A DNA stretch of 64,000 nt from JBJGXI01 sp045635475 (GCF_045635475.1 NZ_JBJGXI010000007.1:62001-126000), one strand, 5' to 3'; positions 34,453 through 44,007 are shown, counted from the first letter of the stretch. Numbers and translations: made by a program. Notes: generated by a model not told the origin, from the letters alone.

Positions 34453-35766
34453 TTGGATAAAATCATCGTCCGTGGTGGAAGGCAGTTGAATGGCACAGTT
34501 AAAGTTGAAGGTGCTAAGAATGCCGTACTGCCTGTCATCGCAGCAAGTATGATCGCAAGTAAAGGAAAAAGTGTGATTCATGAAGTTCCAGCCCTTGCTG
34601 ATGTATTTACCATTAAAGAAGTTCTTAAGTTTATGAATGCAGATATTAGCTTTGAAAACAATACAGTAACTGTTGATGCAACAAATCCATTATCTACAGA
34701 AGCTCCTTTTGAATATGTTAGAAAAATGCGTGCATCTGTCCTTGTATTAGGACCATTGCTTGCACGTTATGGTCATGCAAAAGTAGCACTTCCGGGTGGA
34801 TGTGCTATTGGATCAAGACCAATCGATCTTCATTTAAAAGGATTCGAAGCAATGGGTGCACAAGTGCATGTTGGCAATGGATATGTTGAAGTCTTTGCTA
34901 ATGGCCGTTTGCAAGGCGCAAAAATTTATTTAGATGTACCAAGTGTTGGCGCAACAGAAAACATCATGATGGCTGCCGCATTGGCGCAAGGTAGAACAAT
35001 TATCGAGAATAGTGCAAAAGAACCAGAAATAGTTGATCTCGCTAATTTCTTAAACAAAATGGGCGCAAAAGTAGTCGGTGCCGGAACAGAAACAATTAAA
35101 ATTGATGGTGTTGAAAGTCTACACGGTGTAGAACACACAATCATCCCCGATCGTATCGAAGCAGGAACATTTATGGTTGCTGCTGCAATTACAGAGGGAA
35201 ATATCGTCATTGAACGTGCAGAAATGGAGCATTTACGTTCCTTAGTCTCGAAACTTGAGGAAATGGGCGTAAAAATCACGGAAGAAAAAGACGGATTACG
35301 TGTCATAGGACCTAAGCACTTAAAAGCTACAGACATCAAAACGTTGCCACATCCAGGATTCCCAACAGATATGCAGTCGCAAATGATGGCTTTAATGTTA
35401 CATGCAAAAGGTACTAGTGTGATTACGGAAACAGTTTTTGAAAATCGATTTATGCATGTAGAAGAATTCCGTCGCATGAATGCTAAGTTGAAAATTGAAG
35501 GACGTAGTGTAATCGTCGAAGGTCCAATCACATTGCAAGGAGCAGAAGTTGCTGCCACTGATTTAAGAGCAGGAGCTGCTTTAATTCTTGCAGGGTTGCG
35601 TGCTGAAGGATATACACGCGTCACAGAGCTTAAGCATTTAGATCGTGGCTATGTAGATTTTGCAGAAAAATTAGCGCAATTAGGTGCAGATGTAGAACGA
35701 GTAAGTGAAGACGAAGAAGCTGATGTTCACAACAATTCTCAGCATGAACACTCTTCCGTATCATAA
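34453..35766 (+). CDS. murAA: UDP-N-acetylglucosamine 1-carboxyvinyltransferase (main paralogue)
   Basis: A 437-residue enzyme with the same reaction as murAB, committing UDP-GlcNAc to peptidoglycan. It has MDKIIVRGGRQLNGTVKVEG, the catalytic loop PGGCAIGSRP (Cys117) and DLRAGAALILAGL. Its location after ywmB corresponds to the essential murAA of B. subtilis. It has a short charged C-terminal tail (DEEADVHNNSQHEHSS) not needed for the fold. TTG start after GAGGAGAATGAACC. Confidence 0.96.
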   Translation: MDKIIVRGGRQLNGTVKVEGAKNAVLPVIAASMIASKGKSVIHEVPALADVFTIKEVLKFMNADISFENNTVTVDATNPLSTEAPFEYVRKMRASVLVLGPLLARYGHAKVALPGGCAIGSRPIDLHLKGFEAMGAQVHVGNGYVEVFANGRLQGAKIYLDVPSVGATENIMMAAALAQGRTIIENSAKEPEIVDLANFLNKMGAKVVGAGTETIKIDGVESLHGVEHTIIPDRIEAGTFMVAAAITEGNIVIERAEMEHLRSLVSKLEEMGVKITEEKDGLRVIGPKHLKATDIKTLPHPGFPTDMQSQMMALMLHAKGTSVITETVFENRFMHVEEFRRMNAKLKIEGRSVIVEGPITLQGAEVAATDLRAGAALILAGLRAEGYTRVTELKHLDRGYVDFAEKLAQLGADVERVSEDEEADVHNNSQHEHSSVS

Positions 35767-35787
35767 TTCTGCTCATTTATATAGGAT

Positions 35788-35825
35788 CTTTTAGGAGAGT
35801 TAGCAAACCTAACTCTTCCTAAAAG
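35788..35825. other. Hairpin after murAA
   Basis: CTTTTAGGAGAGTTAG (35788-35803) pairs with CTAACTCTTCCTAAAAG (35809-35825, one bulged base). No T-run follows. Confidence 0.55.
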
Positions 35826-35885
35826 CCTATACTCTGACGTATCAATTTGAAAAGTCCAATTTTCAAATCTATACCTATATGTAAT

Positions 35886-35922
35886 AAAAGGCTGTCCATG
35901 TGGCGGTCTTTTGTTGTTTTAT
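35886..35922 (+). terminator. Terminator after murAA
   Basis: AAAAGGCTGTC pairs with GGCGGTCTTTT (wobbles included), followed by GTTGTTTTAT. Confidence 0.6.
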
Positions 35923-36088
35923 CGCGGAAGAAGCAACTTCTTAGAATCAATCAGCATAACTTTAGATCGTTAGAATATTTATTGAATTATTAGAAGTTGT
36001 TCTTAACGCAATATTTAGTAAGGTTGTTATTTCGGATTATAGCTAGAATGCGACGTAGTGATTGGGATAGTGCTATTACCCGTTCCGT

Positions 36089-36226
36089 CAGAATACTTCG
36101 CTTTCCGCGGGGAGCGACGAGCCTCCTCGAACTTTCGTTCTGCGGGGTCTCGTCCTGGCTCTTTGTTCCCGCAGGAGTCGAAGTATTCTGCCTCCACTGA
36201 CATAGGTTTTCTGATAGTAGGTAATC
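36089..36226 (+). repeat. Dispersed palindromic repeat, copy C
   Basis: The core 36089-36190 runs from CAGAATACTTCG to CGAAGTATTCTG and is the reverse complement of copy B (12952-13052). The homology continues into the flank (CCTCCACTGACATAGG). A further related word, GGAGTCGAAGTGGATTTCC at 36259, also occurs near copy B (12867), in the same strand orientation there. Confidence 0.75.
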
Positions 36227-36332
36227 CCGGACTAAATACCATGACCCTTGCCAGGTCTGGAGTCGAAGTGGATTTCCTCCGCTACAAACTATCCTTTAGT
36301 AAAAAACAACCACTACCATTGGAGTGAGATGA

Positions 36333-37253
36333 ATGATTCTTCCAAATCGATTATATAAAGGTGATACAGTGGGCATTATTGCTCCAGCAAGTCCACCGAA
36401 TCGTGAGCAGCTTGAACGTGGTATTGCTATCTTGCGTCAACAGGGACTCCATATAAAGCTAGGAAAGCACATTTCGAGTGTATATGGGTATTTAGCTGGA
36501 ACTGATGCGGAAAGGCTTGAGGACCTTCATATGATGTTTCAAGACACATCTGTGAAGGCGATTATCTGTGCGTGTGGTGGGTATGGTACAGCAAGATTGG
36601 TGGATGGTATCGATATTCAGCTAATCCGCCAAAATCCGAAAATATTTTGGGGCTATAGTGATATTACTTATTTACATACAGCCATTCGTCAACGAGCCAA
36701 CTTGGTTACTTTTCACGGACCGATGGTTGCATCAGATATTGGTAAAGAGAATTTTGATGCATTATCGGAGCAGATGTTTTGTCAGCTGTTCACGCCTACA
36801 AACATTGTATACAACGAGGCAATAAGTCCGTTACAAACGATGAGTGAAGGTGAAGCGACTGGAGCGTTAGTTGGTGGCAATTTAACATTACTTACGAGCA
36901 CATTAGGAACAGAATATGAGATTGAAACGAAAGCAAAATTACTTTTGATAGAAGATGTTGGTGAAGATCCGTACCGGGTAGATGCGATGTTGAATCAACT
37001 GCGACTAGCAGGTAAATTACATGATGCTGCGGGGATTGTGATTGGAAGCTTTACGAAGGTGGAACCGCCTACAAATAAACCTTCCTTTGATTTGGACCAG
37101 GTGTTAACCGATTATATGGAACCTTTACACATACCGGTTATGAAAGGTTTTAATATCGGTCATTGTATGCCCAATATCGGTGTGCCCTTAGGGGTAACTG
37201 CAAATTTGTCCAGCAAAACGAAAACGTTGACAATACATCCAGCTGTAAAATAA
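36333..37253 (+). CDS. LD-carboxypeptidase (peptidase S66 family)
   Basis: A 306-residue serine peptidase of the LdcA/MccF type. The nucleophile is Ser109 in WGYSDIT, with glutamate in LLLIEDVGEDPYRVD and histidine in NIGHCMPN completing the S66 triad. Such enzymes cleave the L-Lys/DAP-D-Ala bond of murein tetrapeptides in recycling, or resist microcin C-like compounds. No signal peptide is seen, so it acts inside the cell. ATG after TTGGAGTGAGATGA. It stands alone between copy C and the cellulase gene. Confidence 0.9.
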   Translation: MILPNRLYKGDTVGIIAPASPPNREQLERGIAILRQQGLHIKLGKHISSVYGYLAGTDAERLEDLHMMFQDTSVKAIICACGGYGTARLVDGIDIQLIRQNPKIFWGYSDITYLHTAIRQRANLVTFHGPMVASDIGKENFDALSEQMFCQLFTPTNIVYNEAISPLQTMSEGEATGALVGGNLTLLTSTLGTEYEIETKAKLLLIEDVGEDPYRVDAMLNQLRLAGKLHDAAGIVIGSFTKVEPPTNKPSFDLDQVLTDYMEPLHIPVMKGFNIGHCMPNIGVPLGVTANLSSKTKTLTIHPAVK

Positions 37254-37345
37254 AGAGGCTATCCAGTTTGGATAGCCTCTGCTCATTCAAAAAATGGGCT
37301 ATCCATTATATGGACAGCCCTAACCAACTTTAAAAACCATCTGTT
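37254..37345. terminator. Two adjacent hairpins between convergent genes
   Basis: AGAGGCTATCC with GGATAGCCTCT (~37255-37279), then GGGCTATCCA with TGGACAGCCC (~37298-37321). They close the LD-carboxypeptidase gene and probably also the convergent cellulase gene. Confidence 0.7.
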
Positions 37346-37443
37346 TATTATTATTTCATGAACAAACACTACGTATACTAAAAGTTTATATATTATAAAA
37401 CGCTGTCAATATTAGTTGCGAAATATATTCGAAGTGTTCCCTA

Positions 37444-40400
37444 TTAACTATGAATTTTTCTTCTGCTATGATAGAAAATCGCAGCAGCTCCACTGAATAT
37501 TAGTAATAATCCAGCTAACATCCAATTAAATGTACCAGTTGCTGTATCAGGAAGTTCATTACCTTCCTTGTCCTCTTCGCTGCCATCTTCATCTGCACTC
37601 TCATCATCAGTAGTTGGTGCAGTTTCAAATGCTGCAAATGTACTTAAATGGTTAACATCAGCTGTAAGAATACCATTTTCGTAAGCACCGCCAACTAGCT
37701 CCCATGCATTAGTAGATTCGTTATAATAGTAAAGCATAACTTGATCGGCATTTGTAACCTTAGCACTATCCACGCGGAATTTTAACGTAATCTTTCCGTC
37801 GCCTAGGGTCTGTAACGCGCCGTCATTTGAGGTGATTGTAATATCATAGACTCCACTTAATGCACTTTCAGAACCTTCAACATTAGCGACTTCATGCACA
37901 TCAATCGTTACATCACCATCTGGTAGAATACTAGATGGAATAGACACAGTCGTTTCCGCAGTTTCTACAGAAATGGAAGCGCCTTTAGTTTTTAAGAGAG
38001 CGATTTGAGCACTGGTTAGCTCTAGCTTCACTTGTTTTTGATTGGTTACATCAACGACAAGTACTCCACCATCAGCAACAGTTTCTATAGCTGATAAATT
38101 GATTTTCGCAACGCCATCGGTAATTGTAGGCTTGGTCGTTACAACAGGTTCGGATGGAGTTTCGCCACTGTTATCACCATCACCCGGATTAGAGCCTTCG
38201 TCACCGTCACCGTCACCAGGATCCGAGCCTTCATCACCATCTCCTGGATCAGAACCATCTTCATCACCATCACCCGGATCAGTTGGTTCCGTAACTTTTG
38301 CAAAGCGAACGTTATCGATAAACATTGTTCCGGCAAAATCGCTTTCTACGTCTGCGAAAATTAGTTGCATGTTACGCAACACGGTATCTGCTTCCACGTT
38401 TTCAATATTGCTTACATCAATTTTAGCTTGATAATGGTATAAACCATCAGGTGTTTTCGTTTGTGCATCTAGTGCTGTTAAATCAATTTCAAACGTATCA
38501 GAAGCTTGCGCCCAGTAACCAACACTTGGTGGCTGGAATACTAAGTTAATCGATATCGCACCTTCTGTTGCACGGATCGGATCAACATATAAATCAAATG
38601 CAACATGATCGTTGTCGCCGATAACTAAATTATCCATATAAAAATCTAACCGTGGGGCAGAGGCCCAGTTATCTGTAGGCTTAACTTCAGGATACGCATA
38701 CTCCCACGAAAGTGCAGTGGAATCATTAGCGTCTGCTAGTTTCAGTGCTTCTTTAACGCCAGAATCCGCTGACCAATCCCAAGCTTGTCGTGTTCCATCT
38801 TCAAAATCTGATGGAAGTACCGCTTCCCCTTTTGGATCGTGAATTACTGGAATTTCTACGGCATGTCCAGAAACAGAAATGTTATCTAAATAAATTGCAT
38901 CTGCACTGTCTGTTCCGACAAAAAGAATAATGTTATTCATTTCGTTATTATCAGCACTTGTTGCAATTGTACCTAATGATGGTGCATCTGCTGCTGCAAT
39001 TGTTAAAGCTGCTTTATATGTACCATCACCTTGATCAACAAAATCATCCGTAGTAACTGTAATTGCCCGATTTGGATTTGCCCAACTTGTTGCTGGCCCT
39101 TGTGGAATGGCTGCAATTGTTACGGTTGTCGGATTATCAACGATAACATCCATGGTAAGCTCTTCGGCGCCAAGAATGTTAACGGATTCATTCCAATTAT
39201 CGGCAGAAAGGCGAGCATTGGCCCAGTAATTACCCTCAGATGTATCATTACTTGCATCTAATCCGTCGATTCTTATTGCATTGTTTTCATTGCTTACGCT
39301 AACGCTATCTGTTGGACTATCTGCATTCAAACCAAACCCCTGCGTTGTTCCGTCATTAAAATCCCATAATGTAGTTGAGAAAGCAGTACGGTCAATCGGC
39401 TGATAACTGATTCCTTTAATACGAGCTCGTACATATTCACCAGAAATACTTAACTCTTCAGGTGCCCATACTTGATCATCGCCAGGGTTTAAATCCGTTG
39501 CTGTAGATTTACCAAGTTCAAACGGCGTAAAAGCTGCTGAAGTTTCGTTCTTATTTGTCAGTGACCAGTTTACCCAACTAATATTGTTTTCATTTAGAAA
39601 ATTCAGCCACGCGTCTGCTTCATCCAAGAATGGCCCGTTATTTCCACTTGCTTCACTTGTGCCCCATTCAGAAACAAATATGGCAACACCATTTTCTAGT
39701 GCATATCTGCCGTTACTCATGACATTTTCTCTGTCCGTTGAATCTGCTGCTGGTACATGTGACCCAGAGTAGAAGTGTAATGTATAAATCGTATTATTTG
39801 CCGGGTCTACAACAGGGTTATCTGCTGCTAAATCTGGACGTTGACTCCAGTTCGGACTACCAACAATGACAAGGTTTTCATTTCCTTTATCGCGAAGCAT
39901 CGCAATGATAGGTTCTGCATAGTTTTTAATTTCTAACCATCCTGCAGCATCATTTGTAACACCTTCACCGCCGTTATTATTGCTACTAGGTTCGTTAGCT
40001 ACTTCATAGATAATGTTTTCGTTGTTTGGATACAAATCAGAAATTTCATCAAAGAATTCCAGTGCTCCACTGTATATTGCTTCGTTTGGATTACCTGGTG
40101 CATGTACATGCCAGTCCACAATCACATACATATCATTGGCGATGGCATGATCGATCCCATCAATAACTTCCTGTTTCACGCTAGAGTCTATCGCATACCC
40201 ATCTTCACCTACATACATGGCAAGACGAACAACATTAGAACCCCAGTCATTTGCTAAAGCTGCAAATGCATTATCGTTAATTATCTGCGGAAACCATTGC
40301 AAGCCGTGTGTACTCATTCCTCGCAGCTGGATAGGGTCTCCATTCTTGTCTCCTAGCGTTTTTTGACCAGCATTATATGGATCATCAATAATTTTCAATG

Positions 40401-40548
40401 CGCCTGCTTCTGATGGTTTTTTAGCTGCATTTATAATCAGGTTATCGTAATCCGACTCTACTGCACCTACACTAGCAGGAAGCAATGATGTAATAAGTAC
40501 TATTATTAAAAAAATAGAAAGGGAGCGTTTGACATACAATTTATTCAT
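37444..40548 (-). CDS. Cell-wall-anchored GH5 cellulase with two CBM17/28-like modules
   Basis: A 1034-residue secreted endoglucanase. Signal peptide residues 1-29; GH5 catalytic domain ~60-370 with the acid/base in YEVANEPS (Glu186) and nucleophile in FVSEWGTSE (Glu294). Two beta-sandwich modules follow (starts LWDFNDGTTQGFGLNADS and DFEDGTRQAWDWSADSG), the second clearly CBM17/28-like. Next come an Asp/Gly-rich linker (DPGDGDE repeats), a further domain, and the sorting signal LPDTATG (~999) with hydrophobic helix and RRK tail. LPDTA is the motif used by B. subtilis sortase SrtD. The ATG at 40548 follows GGAGGGTATTTA. It is divergent from a LacI regulator gene. Confidence 0.93.
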   Translation of the reverse strand: MNKLYVKRSLSIFLIIVLITSLLPASVGAVESDYDNLIINAAKKPSEAGALKIIDDPYNAGQKTLGDKNGDPIQLRGMSTHGLQWFPQIINDNAFAALANDWGSNVVRLAMYVGEDGYAIDSSVKQEVIDGIDHAIANDMYVIVDWHVHAPGNPNEAIYSGALEFFDEISDLYPNNENIIYEVANEPSSNNNGGEGVTNDAAGWLEIKNYAEPIIAMLRDKGNENLVIVGSPNWSQRPDLAADNPVVDPANNTIYTLHFYSGSHVPAADSTDRENVMSNGRYALENGVAIFVSEWGTSEASGNNGPFLDEADAWLNFLNENNISWVNWSLTNKNETSAAFTPFELGKSTATDLNPGDDQVWAPEELSISGEYVRARIKGISYQPIDRTAFSTTLWDFNDGTTQGFGLNADSPTDSVSVSNENNAIRIDGLDASNDTSEGNYWANARLSADNWNESVNILGAEELTMDVIVDNPTTVTIAAIPQGPATSWANPNRAITVTTDDFVDQGDGTYKAALTIAAADAPSLGTIATSADNNEMNNIILFVGTDSADAIYLDNISVSGHAVEIPVIHDPKGEAVLPSDFEDGTRQAWDWSADSGVKEALKLADANDSTALSWEYAYPEVKPTDNWASAPRLDFYMDNLVIGDNDHVAFDLYVDPIRATEGAISINLVFQPPSVGYWAQASDTFEIDLTALDAQTKTPDGLYHYQAKIDVSNIENVEADTVLRNMQLIFADVESDFAGTMFIDNVRFAKVTEPTDPGDGDEDGSDPGDGDEGSDPGDGDGDEGSNPGDGDNSGETPSEPVVTTKPTITDGVAKINLSAIETVADGGVLVVDVTNQKQVKLELTSAQIALLKTKGASISVETAETTVSIPSSILPDGDVTIDVHEVANVEGSESALSGVYDITITSNDGALQTLGDGKITLKFRVDSAKVTNADQVMLYYYNESTNAWELVGGAYENGILTADVNHLSTFAAFETAPTTDDESADEDGSEEDKEGNELPDTATGTFNWMLAGLLLIFSGAAAIFYHSRRKIHS

Positions 40549-40685
40549 TAAATACCCTCCATTAATCATTCTCTGTTATCGGACATAACTGCAATTTTCA
40601 ACGATTTAACCTAAGCCTCCTTTCAATCACTAGCGAAAATTCACAGCTGTAGTTTTCGATGAAATACGAAACTTTATTCGAAACT

Positions 40686-40714
40686 ATCATAACAATCTAC
40701 GAAACTTTCGTCAA
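40686..40714 (-). promoter_or_regulatory. Cellulase promoter with embedded operator
   Basis: On the minus strand, TTGACG (40714-40709), a 17-bp spacer and TATGAT (40691-40686). The perfect 13-bp palindrome ACGAAACTTTCGT (40699-40711) overlaps the -35 and the spacer. A second related word, CGAAACTTTATTCG, lies at ~40668-40681, downstream of the start point. Binding there would block transcription, as expected for a LacI-type repressor. Confidence 0.75.
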
Positions 40715-40921
40715 TATAATAGAGTGAGTTATGTCCTCGGTTATGTATAATAGGATAATAAAACGATAAGCGGTTGAAATAATTAGTAGATGAAATGTAT
40801 AATTAGTATATTATTTTGTTCGATTGACCAACTTCATACGATTGATTTTAAGCCGTTCTCGGGCAAAAATTGTTGCGAAGACTGTAAATGGTTATTATAA
40901 ATGAGGCAAAGTTATAGGTAA

Positions 40922-40936
40922 CGAAAATAATTTTCG
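40922..40936. promoter_or_regulatory. Candidate operator before the LacI-type gene
   Basis: CGAAAATAATTTTCG is a perfect 15-bp palindrome 40 bp before the regulator start and shares CGAAA half-sites with the cellulase operator. This suggests autoregulation. Confidence 0.6.
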
Positions 40937-40976
40937 AACAATATAGTGAAAATTCATATAGTAGGAAGGCTGCATT

Positions 40977-41975
40977 ATGAAAAAAACAATTAAAGATATA
41001 GCGGAGATGACAGGAGTTTCTATAAGCACGGTATCTAAAGTGATCAATGATTACCCAGATGTTGGTGAAAAAACCCGTGCGAAAATTTTAGCAGCAATGA
41101 ACGAAATGGGATATCGTTCAAATCAAGTGAATAAAGTGAAAACAAAAACACAAATGCTTGCAGTGATTTACGGTTTTAAAGTTGATTTGAACCATCCTTT
41201 CTTTAGTGAAGTTATTAATTCATTCAGTAAACACATTGGGACATTTGGTTATGATTTATTGTTCTTCTCTAATAATGAACCAAATCAAGGTGATGTAGAT
41301 GATTACCTTGAGAGATGTAAGAGAGCTCAAATTGACGGTTGCATTATTCTTGGAGGGGATCCCAACCAATCTTCGCTCTATGACCTTGATCATAGTGAGA
41401 TTCCGTGTATCGGTGTCGATATCAAATTGACAGGGCCTAAATCCGGCTATTTAATGACGGATAATATAAATTTAGGGAAAAAAGTAGTCGAGCATTTTTA
41501 TCTGAAGGGTCACCGAAAAATAGCCCATATCGGTGGGTTGCAAACTACGATTGTCGGTAGCGAAAGAACAACTGGTTTTTTGCAAGCGATGACAGAATTT
41601 GGGTTACAACTACAGGAAGGATGGGTTAAGCACGGGGATTTTACGGAACAAAGCGGCTATGAAGCAATGAAGTCTATTTTGAATTCGGAAAACGAGCAAC
41701 CGACCGCATTGTTTTCCGCGTCCGATATTATGGCATTTGGTGCAATGGCGGCAATTAAGGAACATGGCTTACAGGTGCCAGAAGATATAGCGATCGTTGG
41801 ATGTGATGATATCGAATTAAATAAGTACATGGCAAAGCCGCTATCTACGATGAAGCAGGACAAGCAAAAGATTGGACAGCTTGCCGCATACATGATTATT
41901 GATTTAATGAATAATGTCATGGGATCAAGCGCAGTTGTTGTCAATTCCGAGTTAATCGTTAGGCAATCAGGCTAA
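40977..41975 (+). CDS. LacI/GalR-family transcription repressor
   Basis: A 332-residue regulator. The N-terminal HTH is TIKDIAEMTGVSISTVSKVI (residues 3-22), followed by the hinge helix and a periplasmic-binding-protein-like sensor domain with DGCIILGGDP, KVVEHFYLKGHRKIAHIGG and PTALFSASDIMAFGAM. Its ligand is probably a sugar, possibly cellobiose or another cellulose product. That is inferred from the divergent cellulase gene and the shared CGAAA palindromes. ATG after GTAGGAAGGCTGCATT. No terminator is evident. Confidence 0.92.
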   Translation: MKKTIKDIAEMTGVSISTVSKVINDYPDVGEKTRAKILAAMNEMGYRSNQVNKVKTKTQMLAVIYGFKVDLNHPFFSEVINSFSKHIGTFGYDLLFFSNNEPNQGDVDDYLERCKRAQIDGCIILGGDPNQSSLYDLDHSEIPCIGVDIKLTGPKSGYLMTDNINLGKKVVEHFYLKGHRKIAHIGGLQTTIVGSERTTGFLQAMTEFGLQLQEGWVKHGDFTEQSGYEAMKSILNSENEQPTALFSASDIMAFGAMAAIKEHGLQVPEDIAIVGCDDIELNKYMAKPLSTMKQDKQKIGQLAAYMIIDLMNNVMGSSAVVVNSELIVRQSG

Positions 41976-42011
41976 AAAGCGGGTAATCTAGCACTATACT
42001 TGTACTTTTAA

Positions 42012-42039
42012 TCATATAGGGTAGTCGCCTGCATAAAAA
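42012..42039 (+). promoter_or_regulatory. Possible SigE promoter of spoIID
   Basis: TCATATA (42012-42018), a 13-bp spacer and CATAAAAA (42032-42039) loosely fit the SigE consensus ATATT/CATACAAT. The expectation comes from B. subtilis, where spoIID is SigE-dependent. Confidence 0.35.
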
Positions 42040-42137
42040 CTGCATTATCTTTATGGGTCCTCTACATTTTTTGGTTCTATCTGCTACTAAATCTGTATAT
42101 AGATTATTAGTAGATAAACTAGAAAAGGAGGCCGCCG

Positions 42138-43190
42138 ATGAACAATTGGAAAAACCGCCGAACTACTAATAGTTGGAAAAAACCTAGCATCATTATACTG
42201 ATCAGTCTCACTAGCATCATTTTAGTAATTCCAACATTGATTGTTGTTCCATTCATTCAACAAGGTGGAGTTGAAAGGAATTCGGTAAATACAGAAGGGC
42301 AAGAAACCACAGTTGAAATTAAGCCAAGTGATTCCGCGCTTAAAGTTGATGTGTATCGAACAAAAACAGAGGAAATCGAATCTGTGCCCTTAGAAAATTA
42401 TGTAGCGAGAGTAGTTGCCTCTGAAATGCCAGCAGAATTTGAAATTGAAGCACTGAAAGCACAAGCGCTCGCTGCACGAACATATATTGTCAATTATTTA
42501 ACGTACAGTCCAGGTAAAGCAGAAGGTGGCGCAGACGTAAATGACACCGTTCAATATCAAGTATACAAAAGTGAAGAAGACCTTCATGCGCAATGGGGAA
42601 CAGAATATAACTGGAGAATGAACAAAATCCAGCAAGCAGTCAAAGAAACGGTCGGAGAAATTGTAACCTACAAAGAAGAGCCGATCACGCCAGCGTTCTT
42701 TTCAACGAGTAATGGCTACACAGAAAACTCCGAGGATTATTGGCAAAATGAACTACCGTACCTTAGAAGTGTCGCAAGTCCGTGGGATGAAGAATCCCCA
42801 GAGTATTCCGATCAAATGATCTTTACTTTGGATGAAGTGGAAGCAAAGTTAGATATTTCTTTAACTAATGAATCAGCAACTGAATTCCCAATCGTACGCA
42901 CAGAAAGTAATCGTGTTGAATCGATCACATTAGGTGGGAAAACATTTACAGGTAGGGAAATCAGAGAAGATCTAGGCTTACGTTCAAGCGATTTTACCGT
43001 AGAACAACGTCAAGAGCATCTAATTTTTAAAACCATAGGCTATGGTCATGGAATCGGTATGAGTCAATATGGTGCAAACGGAATGGCTAAAGAAGGAAAA
43101 ACATATAAAGAAATCGTTTCCTACTACTATCAGGGAACTGCAGTAGCGAGCTTAACTGCAGTAGTCCCGCAACTTGCTGCGAATAATTAA
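42138..43190 (+). CDS. spoIID: Stage II sporulation protein D
   Basis: A 350-residue membrane-anchored lytic transglycosylase. It cuts peptidoglycan with SpoIIP during engulfment of the forespore. It has one N-terminal membrane helix (PSIIILISLTSIILVIPTLI) and the SpoIID/LytB domain with ENYVARVVASEMPAEFEIEA (catalytic glutamate in SEMPAEF), ALKAQALAARTYIVNYL, TPAFFSTSNGYTENSED and GYGHGIGMSQYGANGMA. ATG after AAAAGGAGGCCGCCG. A terminator follows, so the gene is monocistronic. Confidence 0.96.
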   Translation: MNNWKNRRTTNSWKKPSIIILISLTSIILVIPTLIVVPFIQQGGVERNSVNTEGQETTVEIKPSDSALKVDVYRTKTEEIESVPLENYVARVVASEMPAEFEIEALKAQALAARTYIVNYLTYSPGKAEGGADVNDTVQYQVYKSEEDLHAQWGTEYNWRMNKIQQAVKETVGEIVTYKEEPITPAFFSTSNGYTENSEDYWQNELPYLRSVASPWDEESPEYSDQMIFTLDEVEAKLDISLTNESATEFPIVRTESNRVESITLGGKTFTGREIREDLGLRSSDFTVEQRQEHLIFKTIGYGHGIGMSQYGANGMAKEGKTYKEIVSYYYQGTAVASLTAVVPQLAANN

Positions 43191-43200
43191 TGTATAGGGG

Positions 43201-43240
43201 AGACATATACGGCATTGGTCGTGTATGTCTTTTTAATTTG
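43201..43240 (+). terminator. Terminator after spoIID
   Basis: AGACATATACG (43201-43211) pairs with CGTGTATGTCT (43220-43230), followed by TTTTAATTT. Confidence 0.82.
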
Positions 43241-43300
43241 TAATAGGGTGTATGTTTGGAGGTGGTGAAAATCCTGAAGCAACGCGAAATCCGAGTATAT

Positions 43301-43757
43301 GGTGAATTACGTGTCGCAAAGGAGAGGAAGCGACACGAAAACGGAGAGAGTGGTGAATTACGTGTCGCAAAGGAAAGGAAGCGACACGAAAACGGATTGT
43401 GCGGTGAATTACGTGTCGCAAAGGAGAGGAAGCGACACGAAAACGGATTGTGCGGTGAATTACGTGTCGCAAAGGAGAGGAAGCGACACGAAAACGGAGA
43501 GAGTGGTGAATTACGTGTCGCAAAGGAGAGGAAGCGACGCGAAAACGGAGAGAGTGGTGAATTACGTGTCGCAAAGGAGAGGAAGCGACACGAAAACGGA
43601 ATGTGTGGTGAATTACGTGTCGCAAAGGAGAGGAAGCGACGCGAAAACGGAGAGAGTGGTGAATTACGTGCCGCAAAGGAGAGGAAGCGACGCGAAAACG
43701 GAGAGATGGTGAATTACGTGTCGCAAAGGAAAGGAAGCGACACGAAATCGGTGTATG
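43301..43757. repeat. 51-bp tandem repeat array, nine copies
   Basis: Units starting GGTGAATTACGTGTCGCAAA at 43301, 43352, 43403, 43454, 43505, 43556, 43607, 43658 and 43708 (the last step is 50 bp). Each unit has the inverted pair CGTGTCGC and GCGACACG around AAAGGAGAGGAA, so the array can form a row of hairpins. Unit ends alternate between GGAGAGAGT, GGATTGTGC and GGAATGTGT. Because 51 is a multiple of three, three overlapping frames stay open on both strands; none has convincing coding features. Diverged copies continue to ~43850. Confidence 0.92.
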
Positions 43758-44007
43758 TTTGGAATTAAGCGTTCCAAAGGATGCTGAAGCGACTCAAAAA
43801 CAGCACAGGTTTGAAATTAAATGTCGTAAAGCGAGAGCAATGATCTGTATTAAAAGGGAACAGGATTTCACCGTAAGGCACCATTCTACCACCTTCATCC
43901 CGTGGCACTCCCGCCCCAGCTAAAACCTACAATAAATAAAAAACCCTCGATTTTATGCATAATTCTAGGCTTTTGTTAAAAAATAAATGGAAAATTTTTA
44001 AATTGAT

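Noticed and set aside
43256..43768. Protein of 17-residue repeats (ELRVAKERKRHENG type) on the plus strand, and counterparts on both strands
   Set aside because: Three overlapping frames stay open only because the period is 51 bp. Each unit contains an inverted repeat, and the last unit shifts frame.
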